Shown in pieces: positions 9,329 to 18,192 of a DNA stretch of 64,000 bases (within the stretch, counting starts at the first letter, position 1; every line of letters starts with the position of its first letter). Origin of the DNA: an uncultured Bacilli bacterium (GTDB lineage Bacteria > Bacillota_I > Bacilli_A > RFN20 > CAG-826); the NCBI GenBank assembly GCA_934168325.1, contig CAKPNG010000003.1, forward strand, positions 3,500 through 67,499, in the 5' to 3' direction. The notes beneath the pieces were generated by a model. The model was given only the letters and a program-made list of their open reading frames with translations. It was not told the DNA's origin and ran no database searches. The position numbers were made by a program, and so were the translations under genes.

Positions 9329-10192
9329 ATGAATTCTATTTGCTTAGATATCGGTGGTACATCAATTAAAGGTGGATATTTTTCTAATAATAATTTGTTA
9401 GAAACTTTTTCTATTCCTAGTAATGGTAAATTAGGAAGAGTAGAAATACTAAAATCTATTGATTTTATTATGAATGAAATTATTAAGAAATATCCTCATT
9501 TTGATTATATTGGTATATCTAGTGCAGGTAATATTGATTATAAAAACGGTATATGTATATATGCTAGTAATAATTTAAAAGATTGGACTAATTTTAATAT
9601 TAAAGAATATTTTAATGATAAATATCATAAATTAGTATTTGTTGAAAATGATGCAGTATGTGCTTTACTTGGTGAAATTTATCCTACTTATTTAGATAAG
9701 ACAATATTTATGATAACTTTAGGAACTGGAGTAGGTGCTACTTTATATAAAGATAAGAAAATATATTATGGTAATGATTTTGATTTAGGTAAATTTGCTC
9801 ATCATATTATTAAAGATAATGGTAATTTATGTGATTGTGGGAATAAAGGATGTGCTGAAAAAGAAATAAGTGCTACTGGATTAAAAGTAATTATTAATAA
9901 AGTTTTTAATAAAGAAATTAGTATTATTGAATTATTTAATTTATTTAGAAATAAAGATATATTAGCTAAAAAGGTATTAGATGAATATTTTTATTATTTA
10001 AAGAAATATTTAGATTATATTATTAATGATATTGAAGTTGATCATATTATTATTGGTGGTGGACTTATTAATTCTAAAGATGTTTTTGAGTTATATTTAG
10101 ATTCATATAAAGATATAATAATATATGCAGTTAATGGTAATAATGCTGGCATTATTGGTGCTAATTTATTAATTAATAGAGAGGTATTATGA
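9329..10192 (+). CDS. ROK family sugar kinase, candidate ManNAc/GlcNAc kinase
   Basis: A 287-residue ROK-fold kinase. The phosphate-1 motif DIGGTSIKGG lies at residues 6-15. An ATP-binding segment reads LGTGVGATLY, and the zinc-binding ROK signature CDCGNKGCAE follows. ROK kinases phosphorylate glucose, GlcNAc, ManNAc or related sugars. Here the same operon carries NanE, which interconverts ManNAc-6-P and GlcNAc-6-P, and a GH20 hexosaminidase, so ManNAc or GlcNAc is the most attractive substrate (inference). The N-terminus is short and has no helix-turn-helix, so it is a kinase rather than a ROK repressor. The stop overlaps the next start by four bases (ATGA). Confidence 0.88.
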   Translation: MNSICLDIGGTSIKGGYFSNNNLLETFSIPSNGKLGRVEILKSIDFIMNEIIKKYPHFDYIGISSAGNIDYKNGICIYASNNLKDWTNFNIKEYFNDKYHKLVFVENDAVCALLGEIYPTYLDKTIFMITLGTGVGATLYKDKKIYYGNDFDLGKFAHHIIKDNGNLCDCGNKGCAEKEISATGLKVIINKVFNKEISIIELFNLFRNKDILAKKVLDEYFYYLKKYLDYIINDIEVDHIIIGGGLINSKDVFELYLDSYKDIIIYAVNGNNAGIIGANLLINREVL

Positions 10193-12024
10193 TTAATTTA
10201 AATAAGAGTATAAATGAATTAAAAATTGAATTTGGTGAAAATTCTTTTTTTAAGGCTAATCCAAATATAAAAATAATTAATACTAGTAGTAATGAATGTT
10301 TTTATAATAAATATAAAAATGAATTAATTATAAAAACTAATGATAATTCAATGATTTTTAGATTAATTTATGAAACATTTAATTATGATTTCTCTAATGA
10401 TTTTTATATTAAATTAACTAAGAAAATTGATAAATTATCAATTATGGTTGATATGGCTAGAAATAATGTTCTTAAAGTAGATACGATTAAGAAACTTATT
10501 AGATATTTAGCTATTATGGGCTATTCTAAATTTAAAATTTATTTAGAAGATGTATTTGATGTTATCCATGAACCTTATTTTGGCTATCTTAGAGGAAAAT
10601 ATAATAAAGAAGAATTAATAGAAGTAGTTGATTATGCTTCAATATTTGGTATTGAAGTTATTCCTTGTATTCAAACATTAGCTCATTTAAATTGTTTACA
10701 ATTTTTCTGTATGTATCGTTGGAATTTTGATATTGATGATATTTTACTTGTTGATAGTGATATTACTATTAGATTAATCACTAATATGATTAAAACTTTA
10801 AAAGATATATTTAAAACTGATGTAATTAATATTGGAATGGATGAAGCTCATCATTTAGGAAGAGGGCAATATTTAGATAAATATGGTTATGAAGATCGTT
10901 TTAAAATATTTGCTCATCATTTAAATAAAGTATTAGAGATTGCTAAAAAATATGGATTTAAATGTGAAATGTGGAGTGATATGTTCTTTGATAATACTTA
11001 TTATAGCGGAGAAGATACTAAAAAGCATAATTACTTAAAAGATATCGATAAAGATTTAACTTTAATTTATTGGGATTATAATGCTAATGATATTAATTAT
11101 TTTGATAAAAAGATAAAACAACATTTAGAAATAACTAAAAATATTAGTGTAGCTGGTGGAGCTTGGAAATGGTTAGGACATGCTCCAAATAATACATATA
11201 GTATTGTCAATTTAAAAAACTTTATTGAAGCATCTTATAAAAATAAAATTAAAGATTTTATGATAACTTGTTGGGGTGATAATGGTGGCGAAGCTTCTAT
11301 ATTCTCTATATTACCAAGTTTATCGTATGCATCAAATTTCAATTATTTTGAAATAAAAGACTGCAGAAACCACTTATTTTATGAGTTATCTACTTTAAAA
11401 TTTGATGATTTTATGAAACTAGATTATGTAAATAAAACTAGAGAAGAATTTAATAAAGATGATTTAAATTCTTTAAGTAGAATTTATTTATATAATGATT
11501 TATTATTAGGAGTATATGATACATGTGTCAATGATAATCAATCAACGATATATAAAAATGTATCTATAGAATTAGCGATTTTTAAAGATAATAATAAATT
11601 TGGATATATATTTGATACTTTAAGTAAACTAGCTGATTTATTATCTATAAAAGTAGATCTAGGTATAAAACTTAGAAAAGCTTATAAAGATAAAAATGAA
11701 AATGAACTTAAGAACATGATTAATTTATTAGATGAATTAGATAATAAAATCGATATATTTTATGATGCTTTTTATTATCAATGGAATAAAGAAAGCAAAA
11801 GCAATGGATTTGATGTCCAAGATTTAAGAATCGGAGGGATTAAGCAAAGAATAAAGACGGCAAAAAGAAAAATTAATGATTATTTAGATAAAAAAATAAC
11901 AAATATTGAAGAATTGGAGGAAGATTTACTAGATTTTTATGGTCAAGTTGATAACTATTTTAAACCTATTTCTATAGTTGATTCACGTTATCGCCATATG
12001 TGCTCAGTAAATGTTAATGATTAA
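10189..12024 (+). CDS. Cytosolic family 20 glycoside hydrolase (beta-N-acetylhexosaminidase)
   Basis: A 611-residue glycosidase with no signal peptide. The barrel contains NIGMDEAHHLGRG, with the Asp218-Glu219 pair expected for GH20 substrate-assisted catalysis (Glu as acid/base, Asp orienting the acetamido group). The segments IEVIPCIQTLAHLNCLQ and FKCEMWSDMFFD upstream and downstream fit barrel strands of this family. The C-terminal 200 residues are helical and charged. It would release terminal beta-HexNAc from imported oligosaccharides, supplying sugar for the neighbouring ROK kinase and NanE. The start overlaps the kinase stop (ATGA). The assignment rests on the active-site motif and context. 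Confidence 0.82.
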   Translation: MINLNKSINELKIEFGENSFFKANPNIKIINTSSNECFYNKYKNELIIKTNDNSMIFRLIYETFNYDFSNDFYIKLTKKIDKLSIMVDMARNNVLKVDTIKKLIRYLAIMGYSKFKIYLEDVFDVIHEPYFGYLRGKYNKEELIEVVDYASIFGIEVIPCIQTLAHLNCLQFFCMYRWNFDIDDILLVDSDITIRLITNMIKTLKDIFKTDVINIGMDEAHHLGRGQYLDKYGYEDRFKIFAHHLNKVLEIAKKYGFKCEMWSDMFFDNTYYSGEDTKKHNYLKDIDKDLTLIYWDYNANDINYFDKKIKQHLEITKNISVAGGAWKWLGHAPNNTYSIVNLKNFIEASYKNKIKDFMITCWGDNGGEASIFSILPSLSYASNFNYFEIKDCRNHLFYELSTLKFDDFMKLDYVNKTREEFNKDDLNSLSRIYLYNDLLLGVYDTCVNDNQSTIYKNVSIELAIFKDNNKFGYIFDTLSKLADLLSIKVDLGIKLRKAYKDKNENELKNMINLLDELDNKIDIFYDAFYYQWNKESKSNGFDVQDLRIGGIKQRIKTAKRKINDYLDKKITNIEELEEDLLDFYGQVDNYFKPISIVDSRYRHMCSVNVND

Positions 12025-12025
12025 T

Positions 12026-14239
12026 ATGATTAAATATGTACAAAACAAAAATATTGTCAATGTAAGTAATAATTTAGATGCTATTAACTTAGAATTTTTT
12101 AGTAATGGAACTATTAGAATTTTTAAAGAGAAAAACTCGACTAAGTTATATGAATTAGCTTTTCCTAAGAAATTTTTAAAGTTTAATGTTTCTCAAAATA
12201 ATAATGAAATAGCTATTGAATATTTGAATTATAGATTTATTATAAATGGAAAATTAGAAATAAAAGTTGAGAATAGCAATGATATTATTTTAAATATCGA
12301 CTTTTCTACTAAATTTTGTGATGTAGAAAAACGTAATTATTATTCTACAGTATTAAATATTAACGAAGATTCATATGTTTTTGGCCTTGGTGATAAGATG
12401 GGATTTTTAGACAAAAAAGGTTATTATTATGAATCTCATTCAACTGATGATCCAACTCATCAAGATGAATTATATCCTGCTTTATATAAGTCAATTAATT
12501 ATATTTTGTTTGAAAACAATAAGCATTATTTCTCTATATTTTTACCAAGTACTTTTAGATATACTTTTGATGTTTGTAAAACTAATTTAGATAAAGTAAT
12601 TATTAACAATTTTGACAGTGCTAATGATTTATTCTTATTTTTAGGAAATAATCCAAAAGAAGTTACAAGAATATATAGTGATTTAGTTGGACATCCATAT
12701 TTTATTAGTTTAAAAACTTTAGGATATCATCAATCAAGATGGTCATATGAAAATGAAGAAATGGTGATGGATGTTTATAATAAATTTAAACAATATAATT
12801 TGCCATTAGATTATATTCATTTAGACATTCATTATATGGATGGATATAGAGATTTTACATATGATAAGAATAGTTTTTCTAATCTTAAGAATTTAACGGA
12901 TTTTTTGAAAAAGGATAATGTTGGAATAATTGCTATTAATGATGCTGCAATTAAAGTCGATGAAAATTTTGATATATATAGATATATAATCGATAATAAA
13001 TTAGTTGGAACTCTTAAAAATAAACCTTATGTTAATGTAGTTTGGCCAGGAGATAGTGTATTCCCAAGTTATATTGATCCAAAATGTAGAGAATATTTTG
13101 AAAATAAAGCTAGTGATTTTATAAAAGAAACAGGTATAAGCGGTATTTGGAATGATATGAATGAACCTGCTTCATTTAAGGGTGAATTACCAAATAATGT
13201 TATATTTAAAAATAGTAATAAAAAGATCACTCATGCTGAAATTCATAATATTTATGCTGAACACATGGTTAAATGCTTTACTAATGTCTTTAAAAAAGAT
13301 GATTTAAGACCATTTAATTTTTCTAGAGCTGGTTTTGCTACTACTAGTAAGTATGCATTTTGTTGGAATGGTGATAATTTCTCTTTATGGCACCATTTAA
13401 AATATTCTATTACCCAATCTTTAAGTTTATCATTATCTAATTTTATGTATAATGGCGATGATATTGGAGGATTTGGAGGAGATTCTAATAAAGAATTATT
13501 ATTAAGATGGTTAGAAGCGAATTTATTTTTACCATTTTTAAGAAATCACTCAACTATAAATAGTAAGCATCAAGAACCTTATGCTTTTGATGAATATACT
13601 ATTAAAACATATAAAAAATTCTTAGATATTCGTTATAAATTTATCTCTTATTTATATGATTTAGCTTATCGAATGAATAAATATGGAGAATTGATGTCTA
13701 GACCTTTATTTTATAATTATCCATTTGATAAAGAATGCTTAAAAATAAATGATCAATATATGGTTGGTGATAATTTATTAGTTGCTCCTATTATTGATAA
13801 ATCTATGACTACTAGAGTTGTATATTTACCTGAAGGATATTGGATTAATTATTTCACTAATGAAGAATTTAAAGGTAATCAATATATCGTTTGTAATGCT
13901 AATTTAGATGAATCTATATATTTTATTAAAAAAGATTCAATTATCGTTAATTATGAAAATTTACTTCATATAAATAAAAAAGAAATTACTGAATTAGTAA
14001 TTCATCTATATGGAAATAAAGGTGAATATATTAATTATGAAGATGATGGGGAGTCATTAAATTATCAAAAAGAAGAATACAATCTTTATAAAATTAAGTT
14101 TAATAAAAATAAATTTAGTTTAGATACAGTTCATAAAAAATATGTATCTAATTATAAAACCATAAAGATTATTAAAGATGGTAAAGAAAAAGTAATAGCA
14201 TTTGATTATAAAATAAATATTAATTTGGAGGATTTATAA
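12026..14239 (+). CDS. Family 31 glycoside hydrolase (alpha-glucosidase/xylosidase type)
   Basis: A 737-residue cytosolic GH31 enzyme. The nucleophile motif GIWNDMNEP places Asp at about residue 377, and the acid/base segment WNGDN places Asp at about 450; the DIGGFGG and RNHS motifs follow as usual. A beta-sandwich N-domain precedes the barrel, and the C-terminal beta domains include YEDDGES. Three ATGs (12011, 12017, 12026) are possible. None has a clear ribosome binding site; I use 12026, one base after the GH20 stop. Known activities in this family include alpha-glucosidase, xylosidase, galactosidase and GalNAc-ase, so the bond cleaved cannot be fixed from sequence alone. Confidence 0.9.
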   Translation: MIKYVQNKNIVNVSNNLDAINLEFFSNGTIRIFKEKNSTKLYELAFPKKFLKFNVSQNNNEIAIEYLNYRFIINGKLEIKVENSNDIILNIDFSTKFCDVEKRNYYSTVLNINEDSYVFGLGDKMGFLDKKGYYYESHSTDDPTHQDELYPALYKSINYILFENNKHYFSIFLPSTFRYTFDVCKTNLDKVIINNFDSANDLFLFLGNNPKEVTRIYSDLVGHPYFISLKTLGYHQSRWSYENEEMVMDVYNKFKQYNLPLDYIHLDIHYMDGYRDFTYDKNSFSNLKNLTDFLKKDNVGIIAINDAAIKVDENFDIYRYIIDNKLVGTLKNKPYVNVVWPGDSVFPSYIDPKCREYFENKASDFIKETGISGIWNDMNEPASFKGELPNNVIFKNSNKKITHAEIHNIYAEHMVKCFTNVFKKDDLRPFNFSRAGFATTSKYAFCWNGDNFSLWHHLKYSITQSLSLSLSNFMYNGDDIGGFGGDSNKELLLRWLEANLFLPFLRNHSTINSKHQEPYAFDEYTIKTYKKFLDIRYKFISYLYDLAYRMNKYGELMSRPLFYNYPFDKECLKINDQYMVGDNLLVAPIIDKSMTTRVVYLPEGYWINYFTNEEFKGNQYIVCNANLDESIYFIKKDSIIVNYENLLHINKKEITELVIHLYGNKGEYINYEDDGESLNYQKEEYNLYKIKFNKNKFSLDTVHKKYVSNYKTIKIIKDGKEKVIAFDYKININLEDL

Positions 14240-14241
14240 AT

Positions 14242-15534
14242 ATGAAATGTGTTAATGTTGCAATATTTGGCTTAGGTAATAGAGGTAATACTTATGGGGA
14301 ATTAGCTCTTATTAAATCTAATAAAATGAAAGTTGTTCAAATTGTAGACAATAATGAGACAGCTTTAAATTATGCAAAAAACTTATATAAATTAAATGAT
14401 GAAGATTGTTTTTCTAGTTTTGAGAAATGGTTAAAAGCTCCTAAAAAGGCTGATGCAGTCATTAATTGTACAATGGACCAATATCACATCGAAACAACAA
14501 TGCCATTATTTAAATTGGGATATGATGTATTACTAGAAAAACCAATTTGTAATAATCCAGAAGAATTAGTAATGTTAATGAATGAATCAAAAAAATACAA
14601 TAAAGTATTAATGATTTGTCACGTTTTAAGATATACTCCATTTTATTCACGTATTAAAAAGATAATTGATTCTAAAGAATTAGGTGATTTAGTAAGTATT
14701 GAAATGGCAGAACACGTTTACACTCCTCATATGATGTCAAGTTATGTTAGAGGAAAATGGAGAAGCGAAAAGGAATGTGGTAGTGCAATGATTATGGCTA
14801 AATGCTGTCATGATACTGACTTAATGTGCTGGCTTAATAATGGAGATAAACCAGATTATGTTTCAAGTTTTGGAAGAAGAAGTGTTTTTGTTCCTAAAAA
14901 TAAACCAAGCGATGCTACTGATAGATGTTTGACTTGTCCACATAAAGAAACTTGTAGATATTCTTGCTATTTTTACTTATTAAATAAAGCTCAAGATCCA
15001 ATTGTATTTAATAATGCAGTTCCTGGAAAAAGATGGGATGAAGTTACAGTAGAAGATAAGACAAAAGTATTTATGGAATCTCCTACATTAGGAAGATGTG
15101 CTTTTGATGGTCCTCAAGATTTAGTCGATCATCAAATGACTATTGTTGACTTTAATAATGGTGTAACTTGCTCACTTGCTATGATTGGTGGAACTTCTTA
15201 TCCATGTCGTACAATTCATATAATTTTAACTAATGGTGAAATCTTTGGAACGTTCGAATCTAATAAAATAACCACCAGAAAGTACATAAAAGAAAAGTTT
15301 TCTAGAGAAACTAAGAATATTTATTTAGGTGATGTTGGTAAAGGTCATGGTGGTGGAGATATCCGATTAGTAGAAGATTTCATTGACTATTTAAGAACAA
15401 GAAAATTGTCGATTTCTCAAACTAATATTGATACTTCAATCGATGGACATTTGGTTGGAATGGCCGCTGATTTAAGTGATAAAAATAGAAGAACCGTCGA
15501 AATAAGTGAAGATAGAAGGTTAATTTTAAAATAA
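14242..15534 (+). CDS. Gfo/Idh/MocA family oxidoreductase
   Basis: A 430-residue NAD(P)-dependent sugar dehydrogenase-like protein. The Rossmann start VAIFGLGNRGNTYG is at residues 6-19, and the EKP motif (LLEKPICNNPEEL) that places the catalytic Lys is near residue 100. A cysteine-rich segment, CLTCPHKETCRYSC, lies around residue 232 and looks like a metal-binding knuckle; I recall such inserts in some members of this superfamily. A good ribosome binding site (TTGGAGG) precedes it. In this operon it may oxidise or epimerise a released sugar, or take part in the redox-dependent glycoside cleavage known for some Gfo/Idh/MocA enzymes (inference). Confidence 0.88.
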   Translation: MKCVNVAIFGLGNRGNTYGELALIKSNKMKVVQIVDNNETALNYAKNLYKLNDEDCFSSFEKWLKAPKKADAVINCTMDQYHIETTMPLFKLGYDVLLEKPICNNPEELVMLMNESKKYNKVLMICHVLRYTPFYSRIKKIIDSKELGDLVSIEMAEHVYTPHMMSSYVRGKWRSEKECGSAMIMAKCCHDTDLMCWLNNGDKPDYVSSFGRRSVFVPKNKPSDATDRCLTCPHKETCRYSCYFYLLNKAQDPIVFNNAVPGKRWDEVTVEDKTKVFMESPTLGRCAFDGPQDLVDHQMTIVDFNNGVTCSLAMIGGTSYPCRTIHIILTNGEIFGTFESNKITTRKYIKEKFSRETKNIYLGDVGKGHGGGDIRLVEDFIDYLRTRKLSISQTNIDTSIDGHLVGMAADLSDKNRRTVEISEDRRLILK

Positions 15535-15535
15535 T

Positions 15536-16210
15536 ATGAAACTCAATGAAGGATTAATTGTTTCTTGCCAAGCTTTAAAAGATGAACCAATGTATGGTGG
15601 TGATTCAATCAAAAAATTTGCTTATGCAGCTTATTTAGCTGGTGCAAAAGGAATTAGAGCTAATACAGTTAAAGATATAAATGGAATTTATCGTAAATTA
15701 AAGGGCCAATTACCAATAATTGGTATTATTAAAAAAGTTTACGATGATTCAGAAGTTTATATTACCCCAACCTTAAAAGAAGTTAAAAAATTAATTAAAT
15801 CTAAATGCGATGTAATAGCTCTTGATGCTACATTACGTTATAGACATAATGGTGAAAAACTTGAAGATTTAGTTAATTATATTAGATTACATTCTAATAA
15901 ATTAATTATGGCTGATTGTGCAACTTTAGAAGAAACTAAAAATGCTGAAAAACTTGGATTTGATTATGTATCTTCAACTTTAAGAAGCTATACTGAAGAA
16001 ACTAAAGGTATAAAAATACCTGATATAGAATTTACAAAGTCGTTATTAAAAGAAATCACAAAAACTAATGTTATTTTTGAAGGAGGAATTGATTCTCCTC
16101 AAACTTTAAAAAGTGTATTAAATACTGGTGTTAAATATATAGTAATTGGTGGTGCTATAACTAGACCATTACAAATAACAAAAAGATATTTAAAGGAATT
16201 TGAAAATTAA
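15536..16210 (+). CDS. nanE: N-acylglucosamine-6-phosphate 2-epimerase
   Basis: A 224-residue TIM-barrel protein whose opening, LIVSCQALKDEPMYG, is characteristic of NanE, followed by AKGIRANTVKDI and IIGIIKK. It interconverts N-acetylmannosamine-6-phosphate and GlcNAc-6-phosphate. The C-terminal phosphate-binding strand reads FEGGIDSPQTL, then YIVIGGAITRP. Length is normal. It starts two bases after the dehydrogenase stop. In sialic acid catabolism NanE works with NanA and NanK. No NanA is present here, so ManNAc may come from another glycan and be phosphorylated by the ROK kinase at 9329 (inference). Confidence 0.95.
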   Translation: MKLNEGLIVSCQALKDEPMYGGDSIKKFAYAAYLAGAKGIRANTVKDINGIYRKLKGQLPIIGIIKKVYDDSEVYITPTLKEVKKLIKSKCDVIALDATLRYRHNGEKLEDLVNYIRLHSNKLIMADCATLEETKNAEKLGFDYVSSTLRSYTEETKGIKIPDIEFTKSLLKEITKTNVIFEGGIDSPQTLKSVLNTGVKYIVIGGAITRPLQITKRYLKEFEN

Positions 16211-16231
16211 CAAAAATTAATATTTTTTAAT

Positions 16232-16259
16232 TTGAAATTATGCAAAATATATATAAAAT
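16232..16259 (+). promoter_or_regulatory. Candidate promoter for the ATPase gene
   Basis: TTGAAA at 16232-16237 and TAAAAT at 16254-16259 are separated by 16 bases in the only sizeable gap inside locus A. An alternative -10, TAGAAT, lies near 16283. In sequence this AT-rich the call is tentative. Confidence 0.3.
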
Positions 16260-16307
16260 TTAAGAAATATTAAGTTTATTATAGAATATAGTTAGCGAGG
16301 ATTGATT

Positions 16308-18185
16308 ATGTTTAAAAATAAGAATGGATTAACAAGAAAAGAAATCAAACAAAAAGAAAGAGAAGAATATGAAAAGCGTGTTATGAACTATAACAATGTT
16401 GTAGCAATCGAACTAGCTAATCGTAATAAACCAAAATCTTCACCAAAAGATAGTTTTGTTTCTATTCAAAAGGTTAATAAAATTTATGATAATTTAGTCC
16501 AAGCTGTTTTTGATTTTAGTTTAGATATTAAGAAAAATGAATTTATAGTTTTTGTTGGACCTAGTGGTTGTGGTAAATCTACTGTTTTAAGAATGATTGC
16601 TGGTCTAGAAGAAATTACTTCAGGTAATTTATTTATTGATGGACAATATGCAAATTCATTACCTCCTAAGGATAGAAGCATAGCTATGGTTTTTCAAAGT
16701 TATGCTTTATATCCTCACATGTCAGTATATGATAATATGGCTTTTTCAATGAGAATTAAAGAAACTTTAGTTCCTGTTTTAGATGAAAATGGTAATCAAG
16801 TTTATGGACCTGATAAAGTTAAAATTGAAGAAATTAATAAGGAATTAGAAGGGTTTTATAAGAAAAAAGAGGAGTTTTCTAATATCGATAAATTAGAAGA
16901 TGAGTTAAATATTCTTAAAGATGAAATTAAAAAAATCAAAGATGAAAATCCTAATTTAATTAAAAATAAAGAACTTAAACTTAAAGAAAAAGAAGAACAT
17001 AAATTAGCATCTAAATTATATGAAGCTAAATTAGAATTAAAAGATATAAATAAAAAAATAACTTTATTAGAAGAAAATTTGAAAGAAACTGAAAAGACTA
17101 ATGTCCTTCAATTTATTTCTAAAAAACTTAATAAAGAAGAAATTGATGAAAGAGTAGATGAAGCTAGTAAAATTTTACAAATTGAAGAATATTTAGATAG
17201 AAAACCAAAAGCTCTTAGTGGTGGACAAAGACAACGTGTCGCTTTAGGAAGGGCTATTTGTAAAAGAGCTAAGTTATTTTTAATGGATGAACCATTAAGC
17301 AATCTTGATGCTAAACTTAGAGTTTCAATGAGAAGTGAAATTATTAGAATTCATAAAAAAATTGGCGCGACAACAATTTATGTTACTCATGATCAAACTG
17401 AAGCTATGACCATGGCAGATAGAATTGTAATTATGAAAAAAGGTGTTATTCAACAAATTGGAAAACCTAAAGATATTTATAATCATCCTGCAAATATTTT
17501 CGTTGCAACATTTATTGGTAGTCCTTCAATGAATATCGTTAACACGAAAATTATTGATAATAAAATTAAATTTGATGATGAGAACGTCTTAAATTTAGAA
17601 CCTTCTTTAGTTGACCAATTAGTCCTTAAAATTAAAGAAAAGCTTGCAAAAATCAACTATTTTATTGAAAACGGCAAAGAACAAGAATATGAAAAAAGCT
17701 TAAATGTTAAGCACGAAGAATTTAAACTTAACGCTAATAAGAAAGGTTATAAATTTGAATTTGATGAAAATGATCAATTAATAGACCCATTAACTAGTAT
17801 AAGTCTTGATGATTACGAAAAATCAATATGCGATAGAATTTATGAAGATAAATTAACTGAAGCTATTAAAGCTAAAGAACACTATGAAAAATTATTAGAA
17901 ACTAAAGAATACGAAATAAAATTTGGTATTAGACCAGAAAATGTTTTTATTGAAAATAATTATGTTGAAGAAAACATTAAAGCTTCTAATAAATTAATAT
18001 TAAAAATAACTATTCCTGAATTATTAGGAAATGAATATTATTTGCATAGCTCCTTACAAAATCATGATTTTATATTTAAAGCAAGTGCAAATAACGAATT
18101 AAAAGAAAATGATACTATAAAAGTTGTATTTGATTTAAATAAAGTTCATATATTCGACACAGTTGACGATGAAATTTTGCTATAA
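16308..18185 (+). CDS. MsmX/UgpC-like sugar ABC ATPase with coiled-coil insertion
   Basis: A 625-residue ATPase energising CUT1 importers, probably the one encoded at 3047-6659. An extra N-terminal tail of about 45 residues precedes the nucleotide-binding domain. Walker A (GPSGCGKST) is at 84-92, the Q-loop VFQSYALYPHMSVYDN follows, the signature LSGGQ is near 303, and Walker B (LFLMDEPLSNLD) comes after it. In ordinary MsmX proteins Walker A and the signature are about 97 residues apart; here they are about 219 apart. A Lys/Glu-rich coiled coil of about 120 residues is inserted in the helical subdomain. The TOBE region is also interrupted by about 100 charged residues. Similar enlarged ATPases occur in mycoplasmas. 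The ATG at 16308 follows GCGAGG. Confidence 0.92.
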   Translation: MFKNKNGLTRKEIKQKEREEYEKRVMNYNNVVAIELANRNKPKSSPKDSFVSIQKVNKIYDNLVQAVFDFSLDIKKNEFIVFVGPSGCGKSTVLRMIAGLEEITSGNLFIDGQYANSLPPKDRSIAMVFQSYALYPHMSVYDNMAFSMRIKETLVPVLDENGNQVYGPDKVKIEEINKELEGFYKKKEEFSNIDKLEDELNILKDEIKKIKDENPNLIKNKELKLKEKEEHKLASKLYEAKLELKDINKKITLLEENLKETEKTNVLQFISKKLNKEEIDERVDEASKILQIEEYLDRKPKALSGGQRQRVALGRAICKRAKLFLMDEPLSNLDAKLRVSMRSEIIRIHKKIGATTIYVTHDQTEAMTMADRIVIMKKGVIQQIGKPKDIYNHPANIFVATFIGSPSMNIVNTKIIDNKIKFDDENVLNLEPSLVDQLVLKIKEKLAKINYFIENGKEQEYEKSLNVKHEEFKLNANKKGYKFEFDENDQLIDPLTSISLDDYEKSICDRIYEDKLTEAIKAKEHYEKLLETKEYEIKFGIRPENVFIENNYVEENIKASNKLILKITIPELLGNEYYLHSSLQNHDFIFKASANNELKENDTIKVVFDLNKVHIFDTVDDEILL

Positions 18186-18192
18186 TTAATTT

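Noticed and set aside
10189..12024. Possible circular permutation in other proteins of the window, checked for GH20, MglA and the LplA-type binding proteins
   Set aside because: Motif order in these is the normal order for their families; only the protein at 30786 departs.
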